Shown: positions 35,932-43,930 of the stretch, one piece after another
Numbering within the stretch: the first letter of the stretch is position 1
How the letters are laid out: each line of letters begins with the position of its first letter
From: Roseovarius sp. Pro17
GTDB lineage: Bacteria; Pseudomonadota; Alphaproteobacteria; Rhodobacterales; Rhodobacteraceae
Assembly (NCBI RefSeq): GCF_035599575.1
Contig: NZ_CP141179.1
Coordinates: forward strand, 1,798,001 to 1,862,000
Direction of reading: 5' to 3'
DNA: 64,000 nucleotides
Program-made: the position numbers and the translations under genes
Notes under the pieces: generated by a model
The model's input: the letters and a program-made list of their open reading frames with translations, nothing else
The model's database searches: none
What the model was told of the DNA's origin: nothing

Positions 35932-35973
35932 TTGACACGCCAGAATATAAGTTGATATCAACTTAACTGTCAA
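35932..35973. promoter_or_regulatory. Divergent promoters overlapping a MarR operator
   Basis: TAAGTTGATATCAACTTA (35948-35965) is a perfect palindrome. On the minus strand TTGACA (35968-35973) and TATATT (35944-35949) are 18 bases apart, a good promoter for marR. On the plus strand TTGACA at 35932 is followed after 17 bases by ATATCA. A repressor on the palindrome would block both directions. Confidence 0.7.
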
Positions 35974-35991
35974 GAGAATCGGAGGAAGACC

Positions 35992-36684
35992 ATGACAGAC
36001 AATCTGACCTCTGCGCCTGAGCTTGCCGCGCGATCAACGGCACGCTGGCCGAACGAGAGTGCCGCCTACCGCACTGCACGCACGGCACTATTGGCCGAAG
36101 AGATCGAGTTGCGCCGCCATATCCAACGCGTTGCGGCCCAGCGCCGCGCCCTGCCGCCGGGCGGCAAGGTGCCTCAGGACTATGCGTTCGAGGGCAAGGG
36201 TGGACCGATGAAGCTGAGCGAGATGTTCGGCGATCACGATACGCTCGTCCTCTATTCGATGATGTATGGACCCGACCGCAAGCAGGGCTGCCCGATGTGC
36301 TCGGCCATGCTTGATGCGTGGGACGGCGAGGCACGGCACATCGAACAGCGGGTGGCGCTGGCTGTCATCGCCCGCTCGCCTATCGAGCGCATTCTGGCCT
36401 ACGCGAAGACGCGTGGATGGACCGGGCTGACATTCTATTCCGACCCGTCTGGCGACTTCACCGCTGACTATGTAGGCGAACGCAACGCCGACATGCCGGC
36501 CTACACCGTCTTTCGAAAACTGGACGGTGAGGTCCGCCATTTCTACAGCGGTGAGGGTGGCAGCGAGGTCGCCGATCCGGGTCAGGATCCGCATGGCGCG
36601 CCCGATCCTAACCCTCTCTGGAATATCCTCGACACCACGCCCGAAGGACGCGGGACTGACTGGTATCCCAAGCTGGATGACTGA
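35992..36684 (+). CDS. DUF899 thioredoxin-fold protein
   Basis: 230 residues. Family hallmarks: EIELRRHIQRVAAQRRALPPGG near the start, YAFEG, then LVLYSMMYGPDRKQGCPMCSAMLD with a CPMC pair placed like a thioredoxin active site, RGWTGLTFYSD, and TVFRKLDGEVRHFYSGEG. DUF899 proteins are thioredoxin-like and often sit with DUF1428 and VOC genes; their activity is not established. First gene of the MarR-linked operon. Confidence 0.9.
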   Translation: MTDNLTSAPELAARSTARWPNESAAYRTARTALLAEEIELRRHIQRVAAQRRALPPGGKVPQDYAFEGKGGPMKLSEMFGDHDTLVLYSMMYGPDRKQGCPMCSAMLDAWDGEARHIEQRVALAVIARSPIERILAYAKTRGWTGLTFYSDPSGDFTADYVGERNADMPAYTVFRKLDGEVRHFYSGEGGSEVADPGQDPHGAPDPNPLWNILDTTPEGRGTDWYPKLDD

Positions 36685-36738
36685 CACCTGAGCGGTTCCT
36701 GAAATGACGGAACGACGCCAAAGAAAGGGGCAAGACAC

Positions 36739-37110
36739 ATGAGTTACATCAGCGGATTCATTATGGCGGTGCCTACGGCCCGCAAGGAAGACTACCGAAA
36801 GATGGCAGCAGACGCCGCCGAAATGTTCAGGGAATACGGCGCCACCGAGATGATGGAGGCCTGGGGCGAGGACGTGCGCGAGGGCAAGGTCACCGATTTC
36901 AAGCGCGCAGTGCAGGCCCGCGACGATGAAACCGTGGTGTTTTCGTGGATCGTCTGGCCTGACCGGGCGACTGCCGACGCCGCCGAGCGAAAGATGCAAG
37001 ATGACGAGCGGATGAAACCGCCCGCCGATCCGCCATTCGCGATGGACCGGATGATCTTCGGCGGCTTCGCACCGATTTTCGAAATGGGACGCCAAGGAGA
37101 AAAGTCATGA
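36739..37110 (+). CDS. DUF1428 family protein
   Basis: 123 residues: MSYISGFIMAVPTARKEDYRKMA at the start and GEDVREGKVTDFKRAVQA and DRMIFGGFAPIFEMG later match the DUF1428 (YbaA-like) pattern, a dimeric ferredoxin-like fold related to antibiotic-biosynthesis-monooxygenase proteins. Function unknown. AAAGGGGCAAGACAC precedes the ATG; its stop overlaps the next start by ATGA. Confidence 0.92.
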   Translation: MSYISGFIMAVPTARKEDYRKMAADAAEMFREYGATEMMEAWGEDVREGKVTDFKRAVQARDDETVVFSWIVWPDRATADAAERKMQDDERMKPPADPPFAMDRMIFGGFAPIFEMGRQGEKS

Positions 37111-37895
37111 CCAACAAGGATGGAACCCCGATCTGGTATGAACTGATGTCACACGCGCCCGACCCTGCGCAAGACTTCTACGGTGCGGTGATGGGCTGGG
37201 CCTTTGACAAGCCCGCAGGTGGCATGGAACGCGACTATCGCACCTTCGCCGCGACCGATGGCGAGGGCGTCGGCGGGGTCATGAAGGCGCCCGAAGCCGC
37301 GCCATTCGTCCCGATCTGGGCGGTCTATTTCGGCGTTGCGGACGTCGATGCGGCAGCCGCAAAGGTGAAATCGCTCGGCGGCAGCGTCGATATGGAGCCG
37401 CAGGATATCCCCGGCGTCGGTCGCTTTGCCTTTGTCGCCGATCCGCAGGGCGCGCGTTTCTACCTGATGCGCGGCGACAGCGACGCCGACAGCACCGCCT
37501 TCGCGCCGATGAAGGAGGGGCATTGTTGCTGGAACGAACTGGTGACGAGCGATCAGGTCGCCGCGCTCGATTTTTACGGCAAGCTCTTTGGCTGGAAGAA
37601 ATCAGGGGCGATGCCGATGGGCGAAAGGGGCGACTATACCTTTATCGGCGAGGGCGACGACATGATCGGCGCGGTGATGACCGCGTTCGAAACTGATGCG
37701 ACGCCGTTCTGGAACTTTGCCTTTACCGTGCCCGACATAGATATGGCAAAGACCGCGGTCGAGACCGGCGGTGGGACGATCACCCACGGACCGGTCGAGT
37801 TGCCCGGCGATCAGGGCGACTGGATGATCCAGGCCAACGACCCGCAAGGTGCCAAGGTGATGTTTGTTGGCAAGCGTAAGGAAGGTGCACGATGA
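37107..37895 (+). CDS. Two-domain VOC (glyoxalase-like) protein
   Basis: 262 residues made of two vicinal-oxygen-chelate modules, beginning WYELMSHAPDPAQDFYGAVMGWAF and CCWNELVTSDQVAALDFYGKLFGWK, each followed by the VPDID/VADVDAAAAKV edge and a closing DPQGAKVMFVG type strand. Such proteins bind a metal between paired beta units; known members include glyoxalases and resistance proteins. Substrate unknown. Coupled to the DUF1428 gene before it. Confidence 0.9.
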   Translation: MTNKDGTPIWYELMSHAPDPAQDFYGAVMGWAFDKPAGGMERDYRTFAATDGEGVGGVMKAPEAAPFVPIWAVYFGVADVDAAAAKVKSLGGSVDMEPQDIPGVGRFAFVADPQGARFYLMRGDSDADSTAFAPMKEGHCCWNELVTSDQVAALDFYGKLFGWKKSGAMPMGERGDYTFIGEGDDMIGAVMTAFETDATPFWNFAFTVPDIDMAKTAVETGGGTITHGPVELPGDQGDWMIQANDPQGAKVMFVGKRKEGAR

Positions 37896-38008
37896 CGCGG
37901 GATCGAAAGCACAGCGTTGAGTTCGATGACGATAGTGCGGCCGCCGGGAAACACGGAGGCCGTTTCAAGGCAAAATTGCTGACCGGCGGGGGCAGCTATG
38001 AGGTTTAA
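37892..38008 (+). CDS. 38-residue open frame, coupled
   Basis: ATG at 37892 overlaps the VOC gene stop (ATGA). The product (MTRDRKHSVEFDDDSAAAGK, then a glycine/lysine-rich end closing GGGSYEV) is hydrophilic. It may be the N-terminal stub of a lost gene or a genuine tiny protein; the translational coupling is the only support. Not recognised. Confidence 0.4.
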   Translation: MTRDRKHSVEFDDDSAAAGKHGGRFKAKLLTGGGSYEV

Positions 38009-38043
38009 GAGCTGCAAGATCGACACTCTGAGAGGGCAACAGA

Positions 38044-38343
38044 ATGGCTGAGTCATCAGGCAAGATAGAGATCGAGAATGTAAACTGTCCGGGACGCGTC
38101 GAGCGTGTTGCCAAGGATAAGTACGAGGCAATGAAGACAGCGTATCTCGCCGTCATTCCGCAGACCAAACCGGGTGCGACAACGGCAGAATTGAAAGAAA
38201 GATTGCTTGCGAAACTGCCGGACGCGCTGTTTCCGGGCGGCGCGAAAGCCGGGTGGTGGATGAAGGCCGTGCAACTCGACCTCGAGGCCAAGGGCGTTGT
38301 GGCACGCGAAAACACAAAACCGCTTCGCTTTCACAAGATCTGA
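38044..38343 (+). CDS. DUF6958-type small protein
   Basis: 99 residues: IEIENVNCPGRVERVAKDKYEAMKTAYL, then KPGATTAELKERLLAKLPDALFPGGAKAGWWMKAVQLDLEAKGVVAREN and a basic end. The layout is that of a small winged-helix-like domain (LFPGGAKAGWWMKAVQLDLEAKG). Function unknown; members often travel with VOC and DUF1801-type genes as here. Confidence 0.7.
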   Translation: MAESSGKIEIENVNCPGRVERVAKDKYEAMKTAYLAVIPQTKPGATTAELKERLLAKLPDALFPGGAKAGWWMKAVQLDLEAKGVVARENTKPLRFHKI

Positions 38344-38377
38344 AATTCCCCGATACGCTGGCACAAGGAGGCCCACC

Positions 38378-38938
38378 ATGACAACGACACAGAAAATCAC
38401 GACTTTCCTATGGTTCGACAGTCAGGCCGAGGAGGCGGCGGAGTTCTACACCGGCCTCTTCCCCGACAGTCAGATCCAAGAGACGACTCGCACCACCATG
38501 GACTACCCCGGTGGCAAGGAGGGCGATGTGATCACCGTCGCCTTCACGCTGTCGGGCCGCAGCTTCATCGCGATGAACGGCGGGCCGGGGCATCCCTTTA
38601 CCGACGCGATCTCACTTTCCATCGACTGCGCCGATCAGGCCGAGGTGGACCGCTACTGGGACGCGCTATCAGACGGCGGCGAGCCGATCATGTGTGGCTG
38701 GGTGAAGGACCGCTTTGGCCTATGTTGGCAGGTCACGCCGCGCATTCTGCCCCAACTTCTGGCCGATCCGGACCCGGCCAAGGCGAAGCGCGTGATGGAG
38801 GCGATGACGGCGATGATAAAAGCTAGACGTGGGCGCGCTGAAAGCAGCGGCAAAAGGAGGCGCGCAATGAGGCAAGCGAACCTTCCTTCCGCAGCTTGGG
38901 ACAATCGCGCCCATTTGGACGATCCCTTCAAGCGGTGA
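38378..38938 (+). CDS. PhnB-like VOC protein
   Basis: 186 residues from the ATG after AAGGAGG. QKITTFLWFDSQAEEAAEFYTGLFPDSQI, GRSFIAMNGGPGHPFTDAISLSIDC and MCGWVKDRFGLCWQVTPRIL are the conserved blocks of the PhnB/3-demethylubiquinone-like VOC group. The core ends near residue 150; the remaining about 35 residues, basic then ANLPSAAWDNRAHLDD, are an unusual extension. The frame continues upstream without a better start. Last gene of the run. Confidence 0.88.
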   Translation: MTTTQKITTFLWFDSQAEEAAEFYTGLFPDSQIQETTRTTMDYPGGKEGDVITVAFTLSGRSFIAMNGGPGHPFTDAISLSIDCADQAEVDRYWDALSDGGEPIMCGWVKDRFGLCWQVTPRILPQLLADPDPAKAKRVMEAMTAMIKARRGRAESSGKRRRAMRQANLPSAAWDNRAHLDDPFKR

Positions 38939-39056
38939 CTGACAGAAATCGGTAGCTGAGCCCGAGGAACCGACCGATTTGGCGCCTATGGGGGGTGAGT
39001 GTTCGAGCTTATGACTGGCCGCCCATAGCCCAGCGATTGTTGATCTGCACAGCATT

Positions 39057-39671
39057 CTAGAAGGACTGTGCAATCCCCCAAAGGCCCAGAGCGCAAAGGG
39101 CCGTCCCACAGCTGCGATCCACGAACCTTATGGTGCCGGGTCGGTTCAGCTTGGCCATGGCCAGATACGGGGTATAGGCGGCTGCGCATGGCAGTAATGC
39201 CGCGGAAAGGAACGCTCCGACGGCTTGGGGGGACAGTGTGTCGGCACCCAGAAACACTGGCGCAACAGAGACGAAGAAGATCACCGACAGTGGATTTGAA
39301 AGAGCGATCAGAAACGCGCCAAAGATGGTTCGGATATGTCCCGCGGGGGCGATATGCCCACAACCGGCCAGTTGTGGCGCGGGGACGGTTCGCGCGCGCA
39401 GCATCCCCATGCCCAGTGCCAGCAGGACAATTGCGCCGATCAGATGCAGGGTCGGCCCGTCCAGCTGAACGATCTCGGGCGCCCCCAGAACGATCAGAAT
39501 TGCCAGCATGGCCAGAGCTGCCCGGGCGAGGATCACACCGCTTAATGCGCAAATGCCGCCAGCTAGGCCGCGGCGCGCGGACTGCGCCAGAACGACCGCC
39601 GCGTTCGGGCCCGGTGTCAGGCTACACACGAAGTTCATAATGGCAAAAGCGATCCAGGTTTCGATGGTCAT
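39057..39671 (-). CDS. LysE-family amino-acid exporter
   Basis: 204 residues from ATG 39671 (MTIETWIAFAIMNFVCSLTPGPNAAVV), with GGGGATGAG just upstream. The SLTPGPN motif in the first helix and the GVILARAALAMLAI and FLIALSNPLSVIFFVSVAP segments are typical of the LysE/RhtB group of six-helix exporters. The substrate cannot be told. A longer frame to 39740 adds a non-hydrophobic N-terminus and is rejected. Confidence 0.9.
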   Translation of the reverse strand: MTIETWIAFAIMNFVCSLTPGPNAAVVLAQSARRGLAGGICALSGVILARAALAMLAILIVLGAPEIVQLDGPTLHLIGAIVLLALGMGMLRARTVPAPQLAGCGHIAPAGHIRTIFGAFLIALSNPLSVIFFVSVAPVFLGADTLSPQAVGAFLSAALLPCAAAYTPYLAMAKLNRPGTIRFVDRSCGTALCALGLWGIAQSF

Positions 39672-39818
39672 TGATCTCATCCCCCGACGATGGGGAGAGT
39701 TTTTGCCGGTTCGTGCCGCCGCGTCTGTGATCCGGTTCACACCATGGGCATACGGGCACGCCCTGATGTGGTATAATTTGACGCATCGGTCGGCAGGCAG
39801 AGCGAAAGGAATGGTGCG

Positions 39819-40415
39819 ATGAAATCAATGCCTTGGGTCTTTGGTGCATTTTTGCTGGTATTTGCATCACCCGCACTGGCGCAATCGGATGCGCCCTGCG
39901 TCCTCAGCAGGGTCGAAGGGACCACGTCTCACGTTCTGCGCGAGGGGAAGTCCCTTCCGGCGCAAAGCGGCATGGGCATCATATCGTCGGACTCTCTCAG
40001 AACGGGCGACGCGTCGCGGATGACGCTGCACTGCACAAGTGGCGTCGTGGTGACGATTGGTCCCGATACATGGATCGCGGTCGACAAAGTCGCCCCTCAG
40101 CAGGGCGAGATACGCCTTTTCGACGGGATTGCCGGGTTCGTGCTGAATTGGCGCAAACCGGGCGTGTTCCAGATACGCACGCCATCGGCGATTGCAGCCG
40201 TTCGGTCCACCGAATGGGCGATGCAGGTCAAGTCCGGCGCGACGTCTGTGTTCGTGCGCGATGGCAGCGTCGATGTTACCGCGCGCAAGGGAGGTGCCTC
40301 ACTCGGCCCCGGCGACGGGATCGACGTATCGGATCAAAGCGTGGCCGAGCCCGTCAAGCGCTGGGGGCAGGCCCGGATTGATCTCTGCAATGAATTGCTC
40401 GGCCACTACTGGTGA
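39819..40415 (+). CDS. Periplasmic FecR-domain protein
   Basis: 198 residues: a signal peptide (MPWVFGAFLLVFASPALAQS) and a FecR beta-solenoid-like domain (TTSHVLREGKSLPAQSGMGIISSDSLRTGDASRMTLHCTSGVVVTIGPDTWIAV and TPSAIAAVRSTEWAMQV). Free-standing FecR proteins of this type occur with CHASE2 cyclases. Its stop overlaps the cyclase GTG start (GTGA), so the two are made together; I infer it supplies or shapes the periplasmic signal sensed by CHASE2. Confidence 0.9.
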   Translation: MKSMPWVFGAFLLVFASPALAQSDAPCVLSRVEGTTSHVLREGKSLPAQSGMGIISSDSLRTGDASRMTLHCTSGVVVTIGPDTWIAVDKVAPQQGEIRLFDGIAGFVLNWRKPGVFQIRTPSAIAAVRSTEWAMQVKSGATSVFVRDGSVDVTARKGGASLGPGDGIDVSDQSVAEPVKRWGQARIDLCNELLGHYW

Positions 40416-42253
40416 GGCGCGCGCCGGTCTTTCGCCGCCTCAGCCGCCTGCTTTTTGGCCTTGCGGTGGGCGCCGCACTGGCAGCGTCGCTTTGGCATCC
40501 GGGCGACAGCAGCGGGTTCTGGGGCGGGATCGAAGGGCGGTTCGTTGACGCGCGGTTTGCGCTGCGCGGGCCTCTGCCTGCACCCGACGGCGTCGCGATT
40601 CTGGCTCTGACGGATTCGGATATCAACCGGCTGGGCCAGTTTCCACCACCGCGAAGCGCCATAGCAGACGCGGTGGATGCGGCCACCGCTGGCGGCGCGC
40701 TGGCCGTAGCGCTGGATCTGCTACTGGTGCAGACGACACCGCAGGACAGCGCATTGATCGCCGCCCTCGCCCGGAATGGCCGGTCGGTTCTGGCCATCGC
40801 CGCCAGCAACACCCCCCAGGCGCAGGGGCGTTCGGACGCCTTGCAACGCAGCGGGTTCGATATCATCATAGGCGCGCCGGACGTCGTGCAGGGTCATGCG
40901 ATGCTGGGGCCGTCCGAACAGCTCGCTTCGCCCGCAACCTTCGGCCATGTCAACGTCATCACGGATACGGACGGTGCACTGCGCCGGTTGCTTGCGGTGG
41001 CCCCTTTTGGGCCTGAGAGGGATGTGATCCTCGTTCCGAACCTTGCGATCGCGGCCTTGCGGCAGACCAATGCGGGCGCACCGCTGGAGCTGCATCTTGG
41101 CGCGAGTGGCATGGTCAAGGGCGCAGGCCACACGCTGTTGCTGGATCGCGGCGGTGCAATACCGCTGGTCTATTACGGCGCGGCGGGGACAATCCCCACA
41201 TGGCCGCTGGCCGAGGCCGGGACTGCCGATCTTGCCGGGCGCATAGTCTTTGTCGGGGCGACTGCGCAAGGGATCGGAGACCGCCATGTCACGCCGTTCG
41301 ACCCCAACTTTGCGGGGGTCGAGGCCTATGCAACCCTTGCCGCCAATGCCATCGAAGGGCGTACCTTGCGGCGGGATCCGGTGGCTTGGATGGCCGATAT
41401 TGTCATCGCGTTGATTGCGGCATGGGCCGCGTTCGCCGCTGCCAGCATCGAGCGCCCTGTCCTCGCAGCACTGGTTGCGACCGGGGTGATCCTGTCTGCC
41501 GCCGCGTTTCTTCAGGGTGCCTTTGTTGCGGGCTGGTGGCTGGACGGCGCAACGCTGCTGATGGCGCTGGCCGCAGGACTGGCAGGCGGATCGACGCTAC
41601 GCCTGCTGCACCACCGGCGCCGGGCCGCGAACCTGAGACAGTATCAATCGCCAATTCTGGCAGACATGTTGGCAATGGAGCCGCACCCCACGTTTGATCG
41701 ACGCGCACAGGAGGCGGCGGTGTTGTTCGTTGACGTTGTCGCCTCGACCGCGCGGGTTGAGGCGGTCGGCCCCTCCGGCGCGGCCGATTTCATGGCCGAA
41801 TTCCACCGCAGGGTCGAGCGGATGGCAACGCGTCACGGCGGCATGGTCGAGCAATTCGCAGGCGACGGCGCGATGGTGATATTCGGCCTGCCACAGCCGC
41901 GACCCGGCGACGCCGAGGCGGCGCTCAGCTGCATGGCGGCACTGCGGGGCGCGATGAAAGAGAGCAAACCCCCAATCGAGGTGCGGATGAGCGCGCATTA
42001 CGGCCCGGTTCAGGCGGGCGTTCTCGGCGGTGACGCGCATCGCCATGTCACTGTCACCGGCGCCGTGGTCCACGCCGCAAACCGCTTGCAAGATTTCGCC
42101 CGTGACACTGGCGCGGTCATCGCGGTGTCGCAAGATTTGCTAAATGGCAGCGCCGATGGCCAAGGATGGATACAGCGACTGAACCTGGCCGATCGCGCCA
42201 CGCAATCCCTGCGCGGCTTGTCGGTGCCGGTCCATATTTGGGCGGCGACATGA
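40412..42253 (+). CDS. CHASE2-domain class III adenylate/guanylate cyclase
   Basis: 613 residues from GTG 40412. N-terminal span, periplasmic CHASE2 domain (about 35-320; FVDARFALRG, GVAILALTDSDINRLGQFPPPRS, GRIVFVGATAQGIGDRHVTPF), three spans (about 330-395) and a cytosolic class III cyclase domain (about 425-600) with the metal Asp in AVLFVDVVASTARVE and FAGDGAMVIFG. The residue before FAGDG is Gln (VEQ) where a base-selecting Lys is common, so nucleotide choice and activity deserve care. Sandwiched between FecR and Crp genes by 4-nt overlaps. Confidence 0.93.
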   Translation: MRRAPVFRRLSRLLFGLAVGAALAASLWHPGDSSGFWGGIEGRFVDARFALRGPLPAPDGVAILALTDSDINRLGQFPPPRSAIADAVDAATAGGALAVALDLLLVQTTPQDSALIAALARNGRSVLAIAASNTPQAQGRSDALQRSGFDIIIGAPDVVQGHAMLGPSEQLASPATFGHVNVITDTDGALRRLLAVAPFGPERDVILVPNLAIAALRQTNAGAPLELHLGASGMVKGAGHTLLLDRGGAIPLVYYGAAGTIPTWPLAEAGTADLAGRIVFVGATAQGIGDRHVTPFDPNFAGVEAYATLAANAIEGRTLRRDPVAWMADIVIALIAAWAAFAAASIERPVLAALVATGVILSAAAFLQGAFVAGWWLDGATLLMALAAGLAGGSTLRLLHHRRRAANLRQYQSPILADMLAMEPHPTFDRRAQEAAVLFVDVVASTARVEAVGPSGAADFMAEFHRRVERMATRHGGMVEQFAGDGAMVIFGLPQPRPGDAEAALSCMAALRGAMKESKPPIEVRMSAHYGPVQAGVLGGDAHRHVTVTGAVVHAANRLQDFARDTGAVIAVSQDLLNGSADGQGWIQRLNLADRATQSLRGLSVPVHIWAAT

Positions 42254-42948
42254 GCACCCGCGCCAATGCCGCCAAGCGGCTGGGCGAGACGGCGCTCTTT
42301 GCCGGTCTTGCCCCCGATGTTCTGGACATGCTGGCCGCTCAGGCCGTAACGGAACACTGGCCGCGCGGCGCGCTATTGTTCCAGAGCGGCGATCCCGCCG
42401 ACGGGCTGCGCGTCGTCGAGGGTGGCCTGCTCAGGGTCTGGGTGTCCAGCGCCGAGGGCCGCGAGATCACCCTGACCCTGCTAGAGCCGGGCGATGCACT
42501 GGGCGAAATCGCGCTGCTGGACGGCGCGCCGCGTAGCGCCAGCGTGACCGCAATGGACGGCGCTACCACCCTGCTGATCCGCCGCCCGGCCTTTCTGGCA
42601 GTGATGGAGTCTGACGCCGCTATTTGCCACCATATCATCGCGTTGCTGTGCGAGCGGCTGCGCTTGTCGACCGATCATGTGGGCAGTATCGCGCTGCTAC
42701 CCCTGCGCCAGCGGGTCGCTGCAAAGCTCTACCAACTGGCGCAATCCCATGCCGTGCCCGATGGCAAAGGCGCAAGGTTTTGCCGCCGCTTCAGCCAGGC
42801 CGAACTGGCGGACATGCTGGGTGTCACGCGTGAAGCCGTGAACAAGCAGATTGCCACCCTCGTCGCGGATGGGCTGATTTCGCTTCAGAGGGGGATGTTG
42901 CATATCACCGATCTGGATGCGCTTCCCGGCGGGCGGGATCGCGATTAA
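42250..42948 (+). CDS. Crp-family regulator coupled to the cyclase
   Basis: 232 residues from the ATG that overlaps the cyclase stop (ATGA). Cyclic-nucleotide barrel with the phosphate-binding cassette LEPGDALGEIALLDGAPRSASVTA (residues about 80-103), which retains the GE-x(4-6)-xR-A/S pattern of true cAMP binders, then a winged helix (FSQAELADMLGVTREAVNKQIATLVADGLI, about 185-215). This gene most likely encodes the receptor for the cAMP made by the preceding enzyme. Confidence 0.92.
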   Translation: MSTRANAAKRLGETALFAGLAPDVLDMLAAQAVTEHWPRGALLFQSGDPADGLRVVEGGLLRVWVSSAEGREITLTLLEPGDALGEIALLDGAPRSASVTAMDGATTLLIRRPAFLAVMESDAAICHHIIALLCERLRLSTDHVGSIALLPLRQRVAAKLYQLAQSHAVPDGKGARFCRRFSQAELADMLGVTREAVNKQIATLVADGLISLQRGMLHITDLDALPGGRDRD

Positions 42949-43223
42949 CCGGGCCATTCTTTGCCTGGGGTGCCCGAAGGCAGGGCCAATTCGGGCTTGC
43001 GGAACAGGCCGTTGCAACGTGGCGATAGCGAGGCGTGACGCAAGCTCATCGGCGGCAGGTTTCTCGGAGCACAAAAAATCCATCTTCGCGTAATCAGCCA
43101 GCCGCTACAGCGATAGAAGTCTTTGATATGTCTGACATAAAGCAAAAAAACCGGTTTGCGAGACACCCGCCCTCTCGAGGTGACCAGAGGATTCTGAGTT
43201 GTCGACACTTGATCGAGGGTTTA
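42949..43223. other. Intergenic stretch before the SOS mutasome
   Basis: About 275 bases with no gene I can support on either strand. Open frames here lack ribosome-binding sites and family features. An imperfect ATGTC/TGACAT palindrome lies near 43128. The imuA promoter should lie at its right end. Confidence 0.5.
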
Positions 43224-43238
43224 GAACGTATAGTGAAC
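43224..43238 (+). promoter_or_regulatory. LexA (SOS) box of alphaproteobacterial type
   Basis: GAAC-GTATAGT-GAAC fits exactly the GAAC-N7-GAAC / GTTC-N7-GTTC LexA operator of alphaproteobacteria. It lies just ahead of imuA-imuB-dnaE2, the cassette this repressor classically controls. Its position also shows that the open frame beginning at 43199 starts too early. Confidence 0.85.
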
Positions 43239-43255
43239 ATCTATTGGAATCACTC

Positions 43256-43930
43256 GTGCTGTGCGACTCTTCGATCATACGAAACAGCGACATTGCGACG
43301 CCCGCACTGACAGAAGGCCGCGCTCTGTCCGAGGTCTTTGCGACCAGTGCGGCGGATGCGGCCTGTGTGGGATTTGGGCTGGCCCGGCTGCCTCGCGGCG
43401 CTGCGCCTCTTTTCTGGGTGCAGGACAGGCTTTCGCGGCAGGAGACGGGCCTGCCCTATCTGCCCGGTCTGCATGGTCGGGCAATCATCCGCGTCAATGT
43501 GAGCCGTCCAATCGATGTGCTCTGGGCGATGGAGGAAGCGCTGAAATGCTCATCCCTCGGCGCGGTAATCGGCGAGATATGGGGAAATCCAAAGACGCTG
43601 GATTTCACCGCGACCAAGCGGCTGGTGATGCGCGCGGAACGTTACGAAGTGCCTTGCTGGTTGATCCGGCGCGCGGCCTCGCCCGATCTGAGCGCGGCGC
43701 GCGACCGTTGGCGGGTGACGTCGCTGCCGTCGCTGCCGCATCCGGACGATCCAAAGGCCCCCGGCGATCCGCGCTGGCAGGTGGAACTGTTTCGCTCGCG
43801 TTACAGGCAGCCCGGTACATGGGTCGCGACCTATGACCGGGCGGCGGATCGTATCGATATGTCTGCCCCATTTCGCGATGGAGCGGTGGCAGAAAAAGAT
43901 GGACCGCGCGAACGTCGCGCCGCCCGATGA
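43256..43930 (+). CDS. imuA: ImuA-like SOS mutasome protein
   Basis: About 224 residues. Recognisable ImuA/SulA-like blocks: LTEGRALSEVFATSAADAACVGFGLARL, APLFWVQDRLSRQETGLPYLPGL, ALKCSSLGAVIGEIWGNPKTLDFTATKRLVMRAERYEVPCWLIR. The RecA-like fold of ImuA helps deliver the error-prone polymerase. The start must lie downstream of the LexA box; GTG 43256 (GGA eight bases upstream) or TTG 43244 are the choices. Overlaps imuB by 98 nt. Confidence 0.85.
   Translation: MLCDSSIIRNSDIATPALTEGRALSEVFATSAADAACVGFGLARLPRGAAPLFWVQDRLSRQETGLPYLPGLHGRAIIRVNVSRPIDVLWAMEEALKCSSLGAVIGEIWGNPKTLDFTATKRLVMRAERYEVPCWLIRRAASPDLSAARDRWRVTSLPSLPHPDDPKAPGDPRWQVELFRSRYRQPGTWVATYDRAADRIDMSAPFRDGAVAEKDGPRERRAAR

Noticed and set aside
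42945..43208. 87-codon minus-strand frame before imuA
   Set aside because: Lies across the promoter region, composition typical of random high-G+C frames.
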